DNA of 33,564 nt, taken from assembly GCA_903945495.1 (NCBI GenBank), contig CAJAVU010000040.1, forward strand, positions 1-33,564, given 5' to 3'. Positions within the stretch are counted from its first letter, which is position 1, and each line of letters starts with the position of its first letter. Below, one piece after another: positions 18,175-26,815 of this stretch. Source of the stretch: an uncultured Flavobacteriales bacterium. GTDB taxonomy: Bacteria > Bacteroidota > Bacteroidia > Flavobacteriales_D > Crocinitomicaceae. Under the pieces are notes generated by a model. The model was not told the origin of the DNA. It made no database searches and saw nothing but the letters and a program-made list of their open reading frames with translations. The position numbers and the translations under genes are program-made.

Positions 18175-18536
18175 TTGAGATTTTTTTTCAAAAACAGTTG
18201 ATAGATATCAGCGAATAATGGAAGGATTAAAAAAACTGTTCCAATTCGTGTTAGCATGTGAAATACGTTAAACGTTTCTTGTGAAATGAATATTGAAGCA
18301 ATCATGATGCACAATAAACCAATATAATACACCCAATCCCACCAGTGTGGTGCGGAGGATAATTTACGTGTCAATAATTGCAAAAGGATATAAACAATCG
18401 CCAAAAGAATTATAGCAATATCAATATATTTAATAGTAATAAAGTCCTCTGCTTTCCAAAAATACATCAACAGTAAAACTGATAAAATCAATTTACCAAG
18501 TGTCGCAAGAACAATTATCAAATTTTTCTTTTCCAT
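18171..18536 (-). CDS. Small four-helix membrane protein, unknown family
   Basis: The 121-residue protein is mostly hydrophobic with four likely transmembrane segments (about 6-25, 34-54, 67-85, 92-112). A conserved-looking HWWDWVYYIGLL stretch lies before the third. I do not recognise the family. It is coupled to mpl by an ATGA overlap, so a role linked to the envelope or murein is possible but only inferred from context. A 22-bp inverted repeat ends one base upstream of its start codon. Confidence 0.65.
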   Translation of the reverse strand: MEKKNLIIVLATLGKLILSVLLLMYFWKAEDFITIKYIDIAIILLAIVYILLQLLTRKLSSAPHWWDWVYYIGLLCIMIASIFISQETFNVFHMLTRIGTVFLILPLFADIYQLFLKKNLK

Positions 18537-18537
18537 T

Positions 18538-18559
18538 ATTGATGTGAATTTACATCAAT
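18538..18559. promoter_or_regulatory. Perfect 8-6-8 inverted repeat next to a start codon
   Basis: ATTGATGT (18538-18545) and ACATCAAT (18552-18559) are exact inverse complements with a six-base spacer. The repeat ends one base before the ATG (18536-18534) of the small membrane protein. It could be an operator for a dimeric regulator or a hairpin masking the translation start. A run of nine T on the minus strand (about 18570-18578) lies just upstream, without a GC-rich stem. Confidence 0.45.
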
Positions 18560-18619
18560 TTACAGCGAAAAAAAAAGATACAACAAAGAGTTACTCACAA
18601 TAACAATTGAATAAACTAA

Positions 18620-21600
18620 TTAATAATGTCTTTCAAGATGCGGTCCTTGCGTTTCTCGTTGCCAAGTATATTCAGTTGTGGCTTGACCATTTTTTGTATA
18701 AGTAATGGCATTCAATGTTTGAGTACGCACGTAAACGTTTCCTTGGCCATTAATGACAACAACGCGACGAGTGATAATTGCTGTCATCAAACCATTTTCA
18801 TCTGACTGAGTAAACGATTCTTGGCTAACTCCTTCAGGATATTCTTGACCCAACGTATTGGCAATAATTACCTTTTCTGGTTTTGTGTTGTCTACACTTG
18901 ACAATTGCTTTTGCGCAGCATAATGCTTATCAACATCTTTTTTATCCTGATTTAAATTATCAGCATCTTTTGCTTTACTAACATCCGACATTTTAGCAGA
19001 ATTAGCTTCTTGTTTCTTTGTCGATGTTGTAGAATTTAATTCCACTTCTGTATTCGCAACAACAATTGATGATTTCGCTTTTTGACGCGTTTCTTCATCA
19101 TTTAAATTCGATTCTTGAGAAACAATTGTTGAGTTTTTATCAATTTTAGTTACCTCTTGTACTTTAATTGCATGTTTATCCTCAGCTAAACCATCAATAT
19201 CATTTAGCGTCGTTGAAACATTTCTCAACTCATTTTGATTTTTTAAATATTTTACGGTTTCATTATTATAATCTTCATACGCTTGATTATCAATTTCTCT
19301 TGATTCGTTCTTAATGACAGCCTCTGTTGCTTGGCGATCCAAATCTCGATCAACTGAATTCTCCTCAATTGACAAATTAATATCATTAACACCTTTATTA
19401 ATTTCATTCGAATTTTCAATTTGTTTGAAACTCAAATCTTGCTGACCATTGTTGATTTCAATTTCAAGAATCTTTAGTTTATCATCATTTTTAGCAGCTT
19501 GAATCTCACTATTTTTATCCAATTCTGCTGCATTGATTTTCACACCTTCAATTCCTTTTTTAGTATCTTGCTGTGTCTCAGTTTTTGATGTGGATAAATT
19601 ATCGATTACATCGCTAGCATTTACTTGCAATGTATTGACTTGTTCTTCGATTTCTTTTCGTTGATCAAATCGTTCAGAATCATTTGCCGCAAGTGACAAT
19701 TTCACATCTTCAAGAGTTTGATCTGATTTCACATTTGCCAAAGCGTCTTTTTGAGCTTGTGCTCGCTCATATTCGGCTTGATTAAAATTCACATCTGTAA
19801 TTACATCCGTATTTGCCATATGAACTTCATCACGATTTTCTGCATCTTTTTCAGTGGAAACTATAGCTTCATGCAATGTACCTTGCGTTCTGATATTATC
19901 CGCTTTTTCAATAAAATCATCTTCCAATGATTTTTCATCTCTTACCTTTTCATCAGCTCTAAGCACATCAACAGTTCCTTGACGATTCAAATCAGATTCC
20001 TCCTCGTCCAATGCTATTTTATTTCTAAGCAAGTAAATTTCGTTTGTTGTTTCCTGTTGATCGGTAGTTTTACCTACCATCAATTCATCTTGCTGAATAA
20101 CAACATCTTCCACTCGCGATACAACAGCATCTGCTTGGGCATTTTTACGCTCTAAATCTGCTTTAATCAAGGCTGCATAACCATCCATAATCGAATTGTC
20201 ATACGGATCTCCAAGTGGTTGAAGTGTCGTAGATTTAACAATTGCAGGATTCAATATAGCATCAATCTCTTGTAAACGTTGTTTAGGGAAAGGATCGGTC
20301 GGTCGCTTTGCCACTGCTTCATTGTATTTTTCTTTAGCCCTATCATAAGAAGCCAAACTAAAATATTCATTTGCTCCTGCCAAGATCATTTGGTACTCAG
20401 TTTCAGCCGCACTATTAGCGCTTAAACGGATACGATTTTCCGCCTCTTCAATTTGTTTTGTTGCATATAAATTTGAATTATCAATTTGCAAAGCTTTCTT
20501 GTAATTATCTATTGCATCTTGATAGTTTGTCGAAGAAAATGAATTATCTGCTGCTGTAATGTATGCTTCAAATTGATTTTTCTTTTCTAAATCCGATTTG
20601 TTTTTATTTGCAATATCATCTAAAATTTGCTGAAGCTCTTTAATTTTATCAGTAGCTATTTGGTCTCCAGGTTTTACAGAAAGTGCATCTTGATAATGAG
20701 ATAATGCTTGCTCATAACTTTTTGCAGACTGATTCACACCACCTTTCGCCATGTGATCTAAATACAATTTTTCTTTCGCTTGTTTATCCATTATACCATT
20801 CACAAGCGTGTTGATTTCATCAATTCTTTTTTGTGGTAAATCTTCAGAAGGCTTAATGATTTTCGCCTGTTCAAAAGCAACTAAGGCTTTTTGATAATCC
20901 TTCGCAGACGCAAACGTTTCTGCCTCTTTCATTTTATCAGAATAATTTTTGTCGGCTAACTCAATCGATTGAATTTGTCTTAATAAATCGTCTGGTCGTG
21001 TATCATTTGGCATGATACTAAATTGTTTGTTGTAACTTTTTGCACGTTCAACCAATTCTTTTCCGCGGGTATAATCCTTTTCTCCGATTGCTTTATTTAT
21101 ACCAACAATAATTTTCTCATAGTTCTTTTTATCCTCAGATCCTTTTTCTTCTTCTTTTTGTTGAGCTAAAGCAGCTTTCTCAATAGGTTCTTTTTCTTCT
21201 GGCTTTAAACTATTTGCTTTATTGTATTCTTGAATTGCTCCTAAAAAATTGTCTTGTGCAAACAACTCATCACCTTTTTTCAAGTGTCCAGCATATTTTG
21301 CGTCATTTTCTTTTTGCTTCAAACTATTCAATTTAATCACTTCTAAATCGGCAATTTTACCTTTCGGAAATACATCATTTGGACGTTTTAACAATGCCTC
21401 TTTGTATTTTGCAATTGCACCATCAATGTCACTAGCTGATTCTCTTTCTTTAGCTGCGGTTAAAATATCTTGGTATTCTTTTTCCGCTTTAGCTATTTCC
21501 GTTTCAGCATTAATTTTATCATCCAATTCTTTGATTTTCGCAGAAACAGCGGCATCTTCTTTAATAGCTAGAGCTTCTGTTAATTTATCTTTTGCGGCTT

Positions 21601-24343
21601 GATTTTTTTGCTCTGCCGCTAATTTCATTCCCTCAGTTTTTAATCGTTGGAATTGTTGCTCAACTGATTCTTTGTCGGACAATTCTTTTAATTTCACGTT
21701 CGCTTCATCAATTCTCGATTGAACCTCCGCGTCTGCTTTTATAGTAATCGCTGATTGATATTTCGCGATGGCATCAGCATATTTCATTGATTTTGAAAAG
21801 GCATCACCTTCAGCCACGAACTTATCAAACTTTTGTTTTTCTGCTTCTTTTGCAGCAATCTCTTGTTGTTTTTTCGCGATTTCCTCAAGTTGTTTCTTGG
21901 CCTCTGAATTAGCTGGATCTAAACCTAAAACTTCCGTGTACTTTGCTTTCGATTCAATGTATTTTTCTGATCCGAACAAGGTGTTTCCTTCAGACAATAG
22001 CGCATTGATTTTTTCCGTTTTTTCTTTGTCTTGCGATAAAGCTATAATTTTTGCTTCACACAACTTCACCTTTTCTTTCGGCAATGCTGCTGCACCATCG
22101 ATGACAATTGCCTCATTGTATTTAGCTTTCGCTTCTTCCCATTTCTCCGATTTGAAAAGTCCTTCTGCTTCAGCCATTGCCTGATCAAACTTTTGTTTTT
22201 TCGCAGCAGCTTCTGCGCTCAATGCTTCTTGTTCAGCTATTTTCGCATTAATTCCATCTAACTTAGTTTGAGTGGCTGCATCCGCTTTAATTTTCAATGC
22301 TTCTTCATACTTGCCTTTTGCTTCTGGATATTTTAAAGCTACACCTAAAGCATCACCATCAGCGACAAATTTGGCAAACTTCGCTTCTTGTGCCTCTTTA
22401 TCGGCAGACTCTTGTATTTTTTTTGCTATTTCAGATAATTGACTTTTCGCTTCAGCATTTGATGCATCCAATCCAAGTACTTCCGTATATTTTGCCTTAG
22501 AATCATTCCATTTTTCAGCTGTAAACAACTGATTTCCTTCAGCAAGCAGTGCATTTATTTTTTCGGTTTTCTCTTTATCTTTTGACAAAGCCAACAATTT
22601 CGCATCACACTGTTTCACCTTCTCTTTTGGCAAGGCTGCTGCAGCATCTAATGCAATAGCTTCTGTATATTTCACTTTCGCTTCTTCCCATTTTTCTTCT
22701 TTGAACAGCGCATCTGCATCCAACATAGCTTGATCAAATTTTTGCTTTTTCTCAGCAGCTGATGCTAAATCAGTCAATTTTGTATTAACGCCGTCTAGTT
22801 TTGTTTGAGTTGCAGGATCTGTTTTAATGGCCAATGCTGCTTCATATTTTGCTTTGGCATCCGCATATTTTAAACCTTTTGCTGCTACATCACCTTCAGT
22901 CACTAACTTCGTAAATTGAGCTTCTTTTTCAGCTAACGCAGCTGCATCCTTTAATTTCGTTTCAATTTCAGCAAGCTTAGCGGTTGCTTCTGCATTAGCG
23001 TTATCCAACGTTAAAACCTCAGAGTATTTCGCCTTCGCTTCAGGTAATTTATTACCAGTAAGAAGTGTTCCTCCTTCAGTTAACAGCTTCGTAATTTTTT
23101 CCGCTTTTTCCTTTTCCTTCGCTTTCTCAGCTAAGATGGTGTTACATTTTTGAATTCCTTCTTCCGCAGTAGTTGAAGCTGGTTCATATCCTAATGCTTC
23201 TGTATATTTTGCTTTCGCCTCTTCATTTTTTTGTTCAGCGAACAAAGCATCCGCAGCAGCAAGTGCTTCCTCGTATTTTACTTTTTTCTCGTTCGCAACA
23301 TTCTGCTCAGCCAACTTTTTCTCAATTTCGGCTAAACGTGTTTTTGGATGTTGTTCCGAAGGTTTTAACTGAGTTGCAATGGTGTACTTTTCTTTAGCCT
23401 TACCATAGGTTTTTTGATTAAAAAGCATATCAGCCAACTTGATTGTTTCCTGATATTTCGCTTCATTTTCTTTCTCTTTTAATTGATCTGCCAAAATCTT
23501 TTCAAGTGCAACAATCTGGTCTTTTGGCATTTGCTCATCGCGTTTTGCCAAAGCTTCTTTGTACTTGTCTATGGCTAACTCATATTTCTTTTGATCGCGC
23601 AAGGTATTCGCTGCGGTAATTAAATTTTGATATTCTGAATCTGCAAGTTGACTTTCCAAATTTGCTTTTTTATTCGCTGCAATTAAGGCATCAAGTTCTG
23701 TGATTCGTTGAATCGGATGTGTTTCTTTTGGTTTAATCCCATTCGCTTCTTCATATTTAGCAAGCGCTTCTTCGTATTTTTTCTGGGTATAAAAGGCATC
23801 AGCTGCAGTTACTGCAGCTTGATATTTCGCTTCATCGGCTGTCTTTTTTTGTTCAGCCGCTAAAAGTAATTTGTCAATTTTAGTTTTTACAGAATTGATA
23901 TAAGCATTTTGAGGCCCTGCATCCGCACCATTACCAAATTTCGCTACTGGTTCAGTTTCTAAAAATGATAAATCTGCAGGTATTGATTTGGGATACATAT
24001 CAATTGCGCCATTTTTCCATGGTTGTAAATCACCGGCTGGAAGGTCTTCTGGATTTACTTTTGTATAATCGAAAGCTATTGTTTTACTGTAGAATCCATC
24101 TTTTTTAAAAACAAGATTAAATGGTTTTGTTAAATCTACACTGGCAATTAAATCATATTTGCCATTTGTAGCTGAAACAGTTTGACCTACACTTGTGCCA
24201 TTCTGTATAACTTCCACAATTATTCCGGCTTCTGGTTTGGCTAACGAACTATTTTTTATGTTTCCATCTACGTGAAATTTCATAGTTTGTCCAAAGCTCA
24301 AAGAGCTCAAACAAAGGAACAGTAAAGACAAAAATTGCTTCAT
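18620..24343 (-). CDS. Giant exported TPR-type repeat protein (1907 residues)
   Basis: A signal peptide (1-19, ending SLSFGQ) leads to a carboxypeptidase-regulatory-like beta domain (about 22-95) and a linker. Residues 176-1369 then hold 20 tandem units of 57-66 residues. Each has a TPR-like helix pair with core pattern A-x2-LF-x4-KY-x2-A-x2-KY-x-EAL followed by a third, Lys/Glu-rich helix. Units 4-12 (360-897) are three copies of a three-unit block. Residues 1370-1828 are rich in Asp, Glu, Asn, Lys and Gln with almost no Gly, Pro, Cys or aromatic residues, suggesting long helices or a solvent-exposed filament. A conserved-looking C-terminal module (1829-1907) begins EYPEGVSQESF. No transmembrane span or recognisable T9SS sorting domain follows, so a periplasmic location is likely. 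Related TPR proteins occur in Bacteroidota but I know no tested function. It is a single-gene unit divergent from the DAO gene. Confidence 0.88.
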   Translation of the reverse strand: MKQFLSLLFLCLSSLSFGQTMKFHVDGNIKNSSLAKPEAGIIVEVIQNGTSVGQTVSATNGKYDLIASVDLTKPFNLVFKKDGFYSKTIAFDYTKVNPEDLPAGDLQPWKNGAIDMYPKSIPADLSFLETEPVAKFGNGADAGPQNAYINSVKTKIDKLLLAAEQKKTADEAKYQAAVTAADAFYTQKKYEEALAKYEEANGIKPKETHPIQRITELDALIAANKKANLESQLADSEYQNLITAANTLRDQKKYELAIDKYKEALAKRDEQMPKDQIVALEKILADQLKEKENEAKYQETIKLADMLFNQKTYGKAKEKYTIATQLKPSEQHPKTRLAEIEKKLAEQNVANEKKVKYEEALAAADALFAEQKNEEAKAKYTEALGYEPASTTAEEGIQKCNTILAEKAKEKEKAEKITKLLTEGGTLLTGNKLPEAKAKYSEVLTLDNANAEATAKLAEIETKLKDAAALAEKEAQFTKLVTEGDVAAKGLKYADAKAKYEAALAIKTDPATQTKLDGVNTKLTDLASAAEKKQKFDQAMLDADALFKEEKWEEAKVKYTEAIALDAAAALPKEKVKQCDAKLLALSKDKEKTEKINALLAEGNQLFTAEKWNDSKAKYTEVLGLDASNAEAKSQLSEIAKKIQESADKEAQEAKFAKFVADGDALGVALKYPEAKGKYEEALKIKADAATQTKLDGINAKIAEQEALSAEAAAKKQKFDQAMAEAEGLFKSEKWEEAKAKYNEAIVIDGAAALPKEKVKLCEAKIIALSQDKEKTEKINALLSEGNTLFGSEKYIESKAKYTEVLGLDPANSEAKKQLEEIAKKQQEIAAKEAEKQKFDKFVAEGDAFSKSMKYADAIAKYQSAITIKADAEVQSRIDEANVKLKELSDKESVEQQFQRLKTEGMKLAAEQKNQAAKDKLTEALAIKEDAAVSAKIKELDDKINAETEIAKAEKEYQDILTAAKERESASDIDGAIAKYKEALLKRPNDVFPKGKIADLEVIKLNSLKQKENDAKYAGHLKKGDELFAQDNFLGAIQEYNKANSLKPEEKEPIEKAALAQQKEEEKGSEDKKNYEKIIVGINKAIGEKDYTRGKELVERAKSYNKQFSIMPNDTRPDDLLRQIQSIELADKNYSDKMKEAETFASAKDYQKALVAFEQAKIIKPSEDLPQKRIDEINTLVNGIMDKQAKEKLYLDHMAKGGVNQSAKSYEQALSHYQDALSVKPGDQIATDKIKELQQILDDIANKNKSDLEKKNQFEAYITAADNSFSSTNYQDAIDNYKKALQIDNSNLYATKQIEEAENRIRLSANSAAETEYQMILAGANEYFSLASYDRAKEKYNEAVAKRPTDPFPKQRLQEIDAILNPAIVKSTTLQPLGDPYDNSIMDGYAALIKADLERKNAQADAVVSRVEDVVIQQDELMVGKTTDQQETTNEIYLLRNKIALDEEESDLNRQGTVDVLRADEKVRDEKSLEDDFIEKADNIRTQGTLHEAIVSTEKDAENRDEVHMANTDVITDVNFNQAEYERAQAQKDALANVKSDQTLEDVKLSLAANDSERFDQRKEIEEQVNTLQVNASDVIDNLSTSKTETQQDTKKGIEGVKINAAELDKNSEIQAAKNDDKLKILEIEINNGQQDLSFKQIENSNEINKGVNDINLSIEENSVDRDLDRQATEAVIKNESREIDNQAYEDYNNETVKYLKNQNELRNVSTTLNDIDGLAEDKHAIKVQEVTKIDKNSTIVSQESNLNDEETRQKAKSSIVVANTEVELNSTTSTKKQEANSAKMSDVSKAKDADNLNQDKKDVDKHYAAQKQLSSVDNTKPEKVIIANTLGQEYPEGVSQESFTQSDENGLMTAIITRRVVVINGQGNVYVRTQTLNAITYTKNGQATTEYTWQRETQGPHLERHY
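21653..23266 (-). repeat. Three copies of a 530-550-bp coding block inside the giant gene
   Basis: Nucleotides 22739-23266, 22190-22738 and 21653-22189 encode residues 360-535, 536-718 and 719-897. Each block holds the same order of three units, with heads beginning (in the last two blocks) FDQAM, INALL and F-x-KFV. By hand alignment units 7 and 10 agree at about 45 of 60 positions, and units 8 and 11 at about 42 of 60, more than neighbouring units within a block agree. This indicates duplication of whole three-unit blocks. Confidence 0.8.
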
Positions 24344-24390
24344 ATTTTTGGTTTAAACGTACCGCTGTACACCTAGTTACAGATTTGGTT

Positions 24391-24398
24391 TAAATTTG
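24391..24398 (+). promoter_or_regulatory. -7 box before the DAO-family gene
   Basis: TAAATTTG is an exact TAnnTTTG match 50 nt before the ATG at 24448, within the 104-bp divergent region. No -33 TTG at usual spacing and no exact -7 box on the minus strand for the giant gene were found. Confidence 0.35.
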
Positions 24399-24447
24399 AC
24401 ATCAAATTATATACAAATATGACTAAAAATGTTCAATTAATTGCCCT

Positions 24448-25593
24448 ATGAATCCATTAAACATTGAACAATTAAGCTTTTGGGAACGCAAAACCTATTT
24501 TGAAGACAATGAATTTGTTGTCATCGGCGCTGGAATTGTAGGTTTATCAACAGCTATTGAGTTGAGAAATTTGCATCCTACTGCAAAAATATTAGTGCTT
24601 GAAAGAGGTTTTTTACCGAGTGGTGCGAGTACAAAAAATGCCGGTTTTGCCTGTTTTGGGAGTGTAACAGAATTACTCGATGATTTGACAAAATCGAATG
24701 AAGAACAGGTGTTTGCAACGGTAAAAAAACGTTGGGATGGATTGCAAAATTTAAAGCGCTTAGTCGGTCAAGAAAATTTCGAATTAGAAGTGAATGGTTC
24801 CTGGGATTTAATTCTTCCTGAAGAAGCCGATCAACTAGAAAATCTCCGAAAACATCTTCCCTATCTCAATGAACAATTGGAAAAAATAACAGGTGAAAAA
24901 GAAGTTTATTCAGAAGATGTTAGTTGCGCCGAAAAATTTGGATTTGATGGTTTGGCGACAAGTTTTTACAATCGTTTGGAGGGACAAATTAACACCGGTA
25001 AATTGATAACAAAACTCTATCAAATAGCCATTGAAAAAGGTATCAATTGTTTGTTCGGAATCGAGGCTATTGCCTTGCAAACGCATTTATACAACGTTGG
25101 AATTCAAACGTCAATCGGCTACATGAAAGCACGAAATGTATTGATTTGCACGAATGGATTTGCACAACAATTTATTCCAAATCGAGATGTTTTACCTGCA
25201 CGTGCTCAAGTTTTGGTTACGACGCCGATAGAAGATTTGAAAGTAAAAGGAACCTTCCACTATCAACAAGGTTATTATTATTTCCGAAATGTTGAAGACC
25301 GAATTTTATTAGGTGGTGGACGCAATTTAAACTTTGAAGCAGAAACAACAACGCAACTCGAAACGAGTCAAGAAATCATGGCAGCTTTAGAAAAATTACT
25401 TTCAACTGTTATTTTACCCAACCAATCCTATTCAATTGAATATCAATGGGCAGGAATCATGGGAGTTGGACAAACGAAAGCTCCGATAATTGAAAAGATT
25501 GACGATAAAATTGGTATTGGTGTTCGTATGGGCGGAATGGGAGTTGCAATTGGAACTTTGGTAGGAAAAGAATTGGCTGAACTATTTAAGTAA
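24448..25593 (+). CDS. DAO-family FAD-dependent amine/amino acid oxidoreductase
   Basis: The 381-residue flavoprotein has an N-terminal FAD site, VVIGAGIVGLSTAIEL with GAGIVG at 27-32, followed by a second FAD-contact stretch, LERGFLPSGASTKNAGFACFG, at about 51-71. The C-terminal YQWAGIMGVGQTKAPI and VRMGGMGVAIGT blocks are typical of the D-amino acid oxidase (DAO) superfamily. Members oxidise the C-N bond of glycine, sarcosine, D-amino acids or gamma-glutamyl-putrescine. The 24-residue N-terminal extension with FWERKTYF resembles the PuuB/DadA-like branch. Its substrate cannot be read from the sequence. gcvT follows 63 bp downstream but has its own -7 box. Confidence 0.82.
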   Translation: MNPLNIEQLSFWERKTYFEDNEFVVIGAGIVGLSTAIELRNLHPTAKILVLERGFLPSGASTKNAGFACFGSVTELLDDLTKSNEEQVFATVKKRWDGLQNLKRLVGQENFELEVNGSWDLILPEEADQLENLRKHLPYLNEQLEKITGEKEVYSEDVSCAEKFGFDGLATSFYNRLEGQINTGKLITKLYQIAIEKGINCLFGIEAIALQTHLYNVGIQTSIGYMKARNVLICTNGFAQQFIPNRDVLPARAQVLVTTPIEDLKVKGTFHYQQGYYYFRNVEDRILLGGGRNLNFEAETTTQLETSQEIMAALEKLLSTVILPNQSYSIEYQWAGIMGVGQTKAPIIEKIDDKIGIGVRMGGMGVAIGTLVGKELAELFK

Positions 25594-25631
25594 ATCTGAA
25601 TTAGAATTACTCAAAATCTCGATTAAAATCT

Positions 25632-25639
25632 TACTTTTG
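25632..25639 (+). promoter_or_regulatory. -7 box before gcvT
   Basis: TACTTTTG is an exact TAnnTTTG match 17 nt before the gcvT ATG, predicting a leader of about ten bases. This suggests gcvT can be transcribed independently of the DAO gene. No -33 element was recognised. Confidence 0.4.
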
Positions 25640-25656
25640 ACACAAAATTTATACAA

Positions 25657-26739
25657 ATGAAAAATACTGCTTTAACTGACAAACACATCGCTTTGGGAGC
25701 AAAAATGGTTCCTTTCGCTGGATATAACATGCCTGTTCAATACGAAGGTGTGAATGCTGAGCACGAAACAGTTCGCAATGCTGTTGGTGTTTTTGACGTT
25801 TCTCACATGGGTGAATTCGTTTTGCGTGGACCAAATGCTGAAGCGTTAATTCAGAAGTTTGCATCGAATGATGTTTCTGTTTTGTTTGATGGAAAAGCAC
25901 AATATTCATGTATGCCAAATGGTAAAGGTGGAATCGTTGATGATTTGATTATTTACCGTGTGAACGCAAATGAATTTTTCATTGTTGTGAATGCATCTAA
26001 CATTGAGAAAGATTGGAATTGGATTTCTTCATTGAACGATTTAGGCGTTGAAATGGAAAACCTTTCTGACGCCTATTCATTGTTAGCAATTCAAGGACCG
26101 AAAGCTGCAGAAGCAATGCAATCGTTAACGGATGTCAACTTGAAAGACATGGTATATTACACATTCACGCACGGAACTTTTGCTGGAATTGAAAATGTCA
26201 TGATTTCTGCAACAGGATACACTGGTTCAGGTGGTTTTGAAATCTACGTTAAAAATGAGGATGTAAATCACGTTTGGGACAAAGTATTTGAAGCTGGAGC
26301 TGATTTTGGAATTAAACCAATTGGATTAGCTGCACGTGATACATTGCGTTTAGAAATGGGATTCTGCTTATACGGTAATGACATCGACGATACTACTTCT
26401 CCACTTGAAGCTGGATTGGGATGGATTACGAAATTCACGAAAGACTTTACAGATTCAGATTTCTTGAAAAATCAAAAAGAAGCAGGTGTAAAACGTAAAT
26501 TAGTTGCCTTTGAAATGGTTGACCGCGGAATTCCACGTCACGACTACCCTATTCAAGATGCGAACGGAAATGTTATTGGAAAAGTAACTTCAGGAACAAT
26601 GTCACCATCAATGAAACTTGGAATTGGTCTTGGTTACTTAACTACAGAAAATGCTGCATTGGAAAGCGAAATCTTCATTGAAATTCGTGAGAAAGGTGTT
26701 AAAGCGAAAGTTGTTAAATTACCTTTCTACAAGAAATAA
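25657..26739 (+). CDS. gcvT: Glycine cleavage system T protein (aminomethyltransferase)
   Basis: The 360-residue protein transfers the methylene group of aminomethyl-lipoyl H protein to tetrahydrofolate and releases ammonia. Family hallmarks are [13 protein letters not shown] near 17-29, [10 protein letters not shown] near 44-53, [11 protein letters not shown] (with the conserved catalytic Asp), [14 protein letters not shown], and the C-terminal [20 protein letters not shown]. Length equals the usual bacterial GcvT. No other glycine-cleavage gene (gcvH, gcvP) is in the window, a scattered arrangement common in Bacteroidota. Expression ends at a strong terminator 20 bases downstream. Confidence 0.97.
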   Translation: MKNTALTDKHIALGAKMVPFAGYNMPVQYEGVNAEHETVRNAVGVFDVSHMGEFVLRGPNAEALIQKFASNDVSVLFDGKAQYSCMPNGKGGIVDDLIIYRVNANEFFIVVNASNIEKDWNWISSLNDLGVEMENLSDAYSLLAIQGPKAAEAMQSLTDVNLKDMVYYTFTHGTFAGIENVMISATGYTGSGGFEIYVKNEDVNHVWDKVFEAGADFGIKPIGLAARDTLRLEMGFCLYGNDIDDTTSPLEAGLGWITKFTKDFTDSDFLKNQKEAGVKRKLVAFEMVDRGIPRHDYPIQDANGNVIGKVTSGTMSPSMKLGIGLGYLTTENAALESEIFIEIREKGVKAKVVKLPFYKK

Positions 26740-26759
26740 TATATTTCAGAATTATAGAT

Positions 26760-26792
26760 AAAAGGTTAATGCTTCGGTGTTAACCTTTTTTT
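26760..26792 (+). terminator. UUCG-tetraloop terminator after gcvT
   Basis: AAAAGGTTAATGC (26760-26772) pairs with GGTGTTAACCTTTT (from 26777) around a TTCG loop closed by C-G, with two G-T pairs, followed by a run of T to 26791. The extra-stable cUUCGg loop and U-tract make it convincing. On the minus strand, only four T follow the stem, so it may also weakly end the transporter operon that stops at 26816. Confidence 0.85.
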
Positions 26793-26815
26793 ATTGCCCA
26801 GAGTTTTAGCACTGC

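Noticed and set aside
21653-23266. Regular repeats that might suggest a CRISPR array
   Set aside because: The period is about 180 bp within a 540-bp block, copies are degenerate, and all lie in one continuous open frame encoding TPR-like units.
18620-24343. Giant protein as a T9SS-secreted adhesin
   Set aside because: The C-terminus (EYPEGV module ending ERHY) does not look like a type A or B sorting domain and no adhesin domains are visible.
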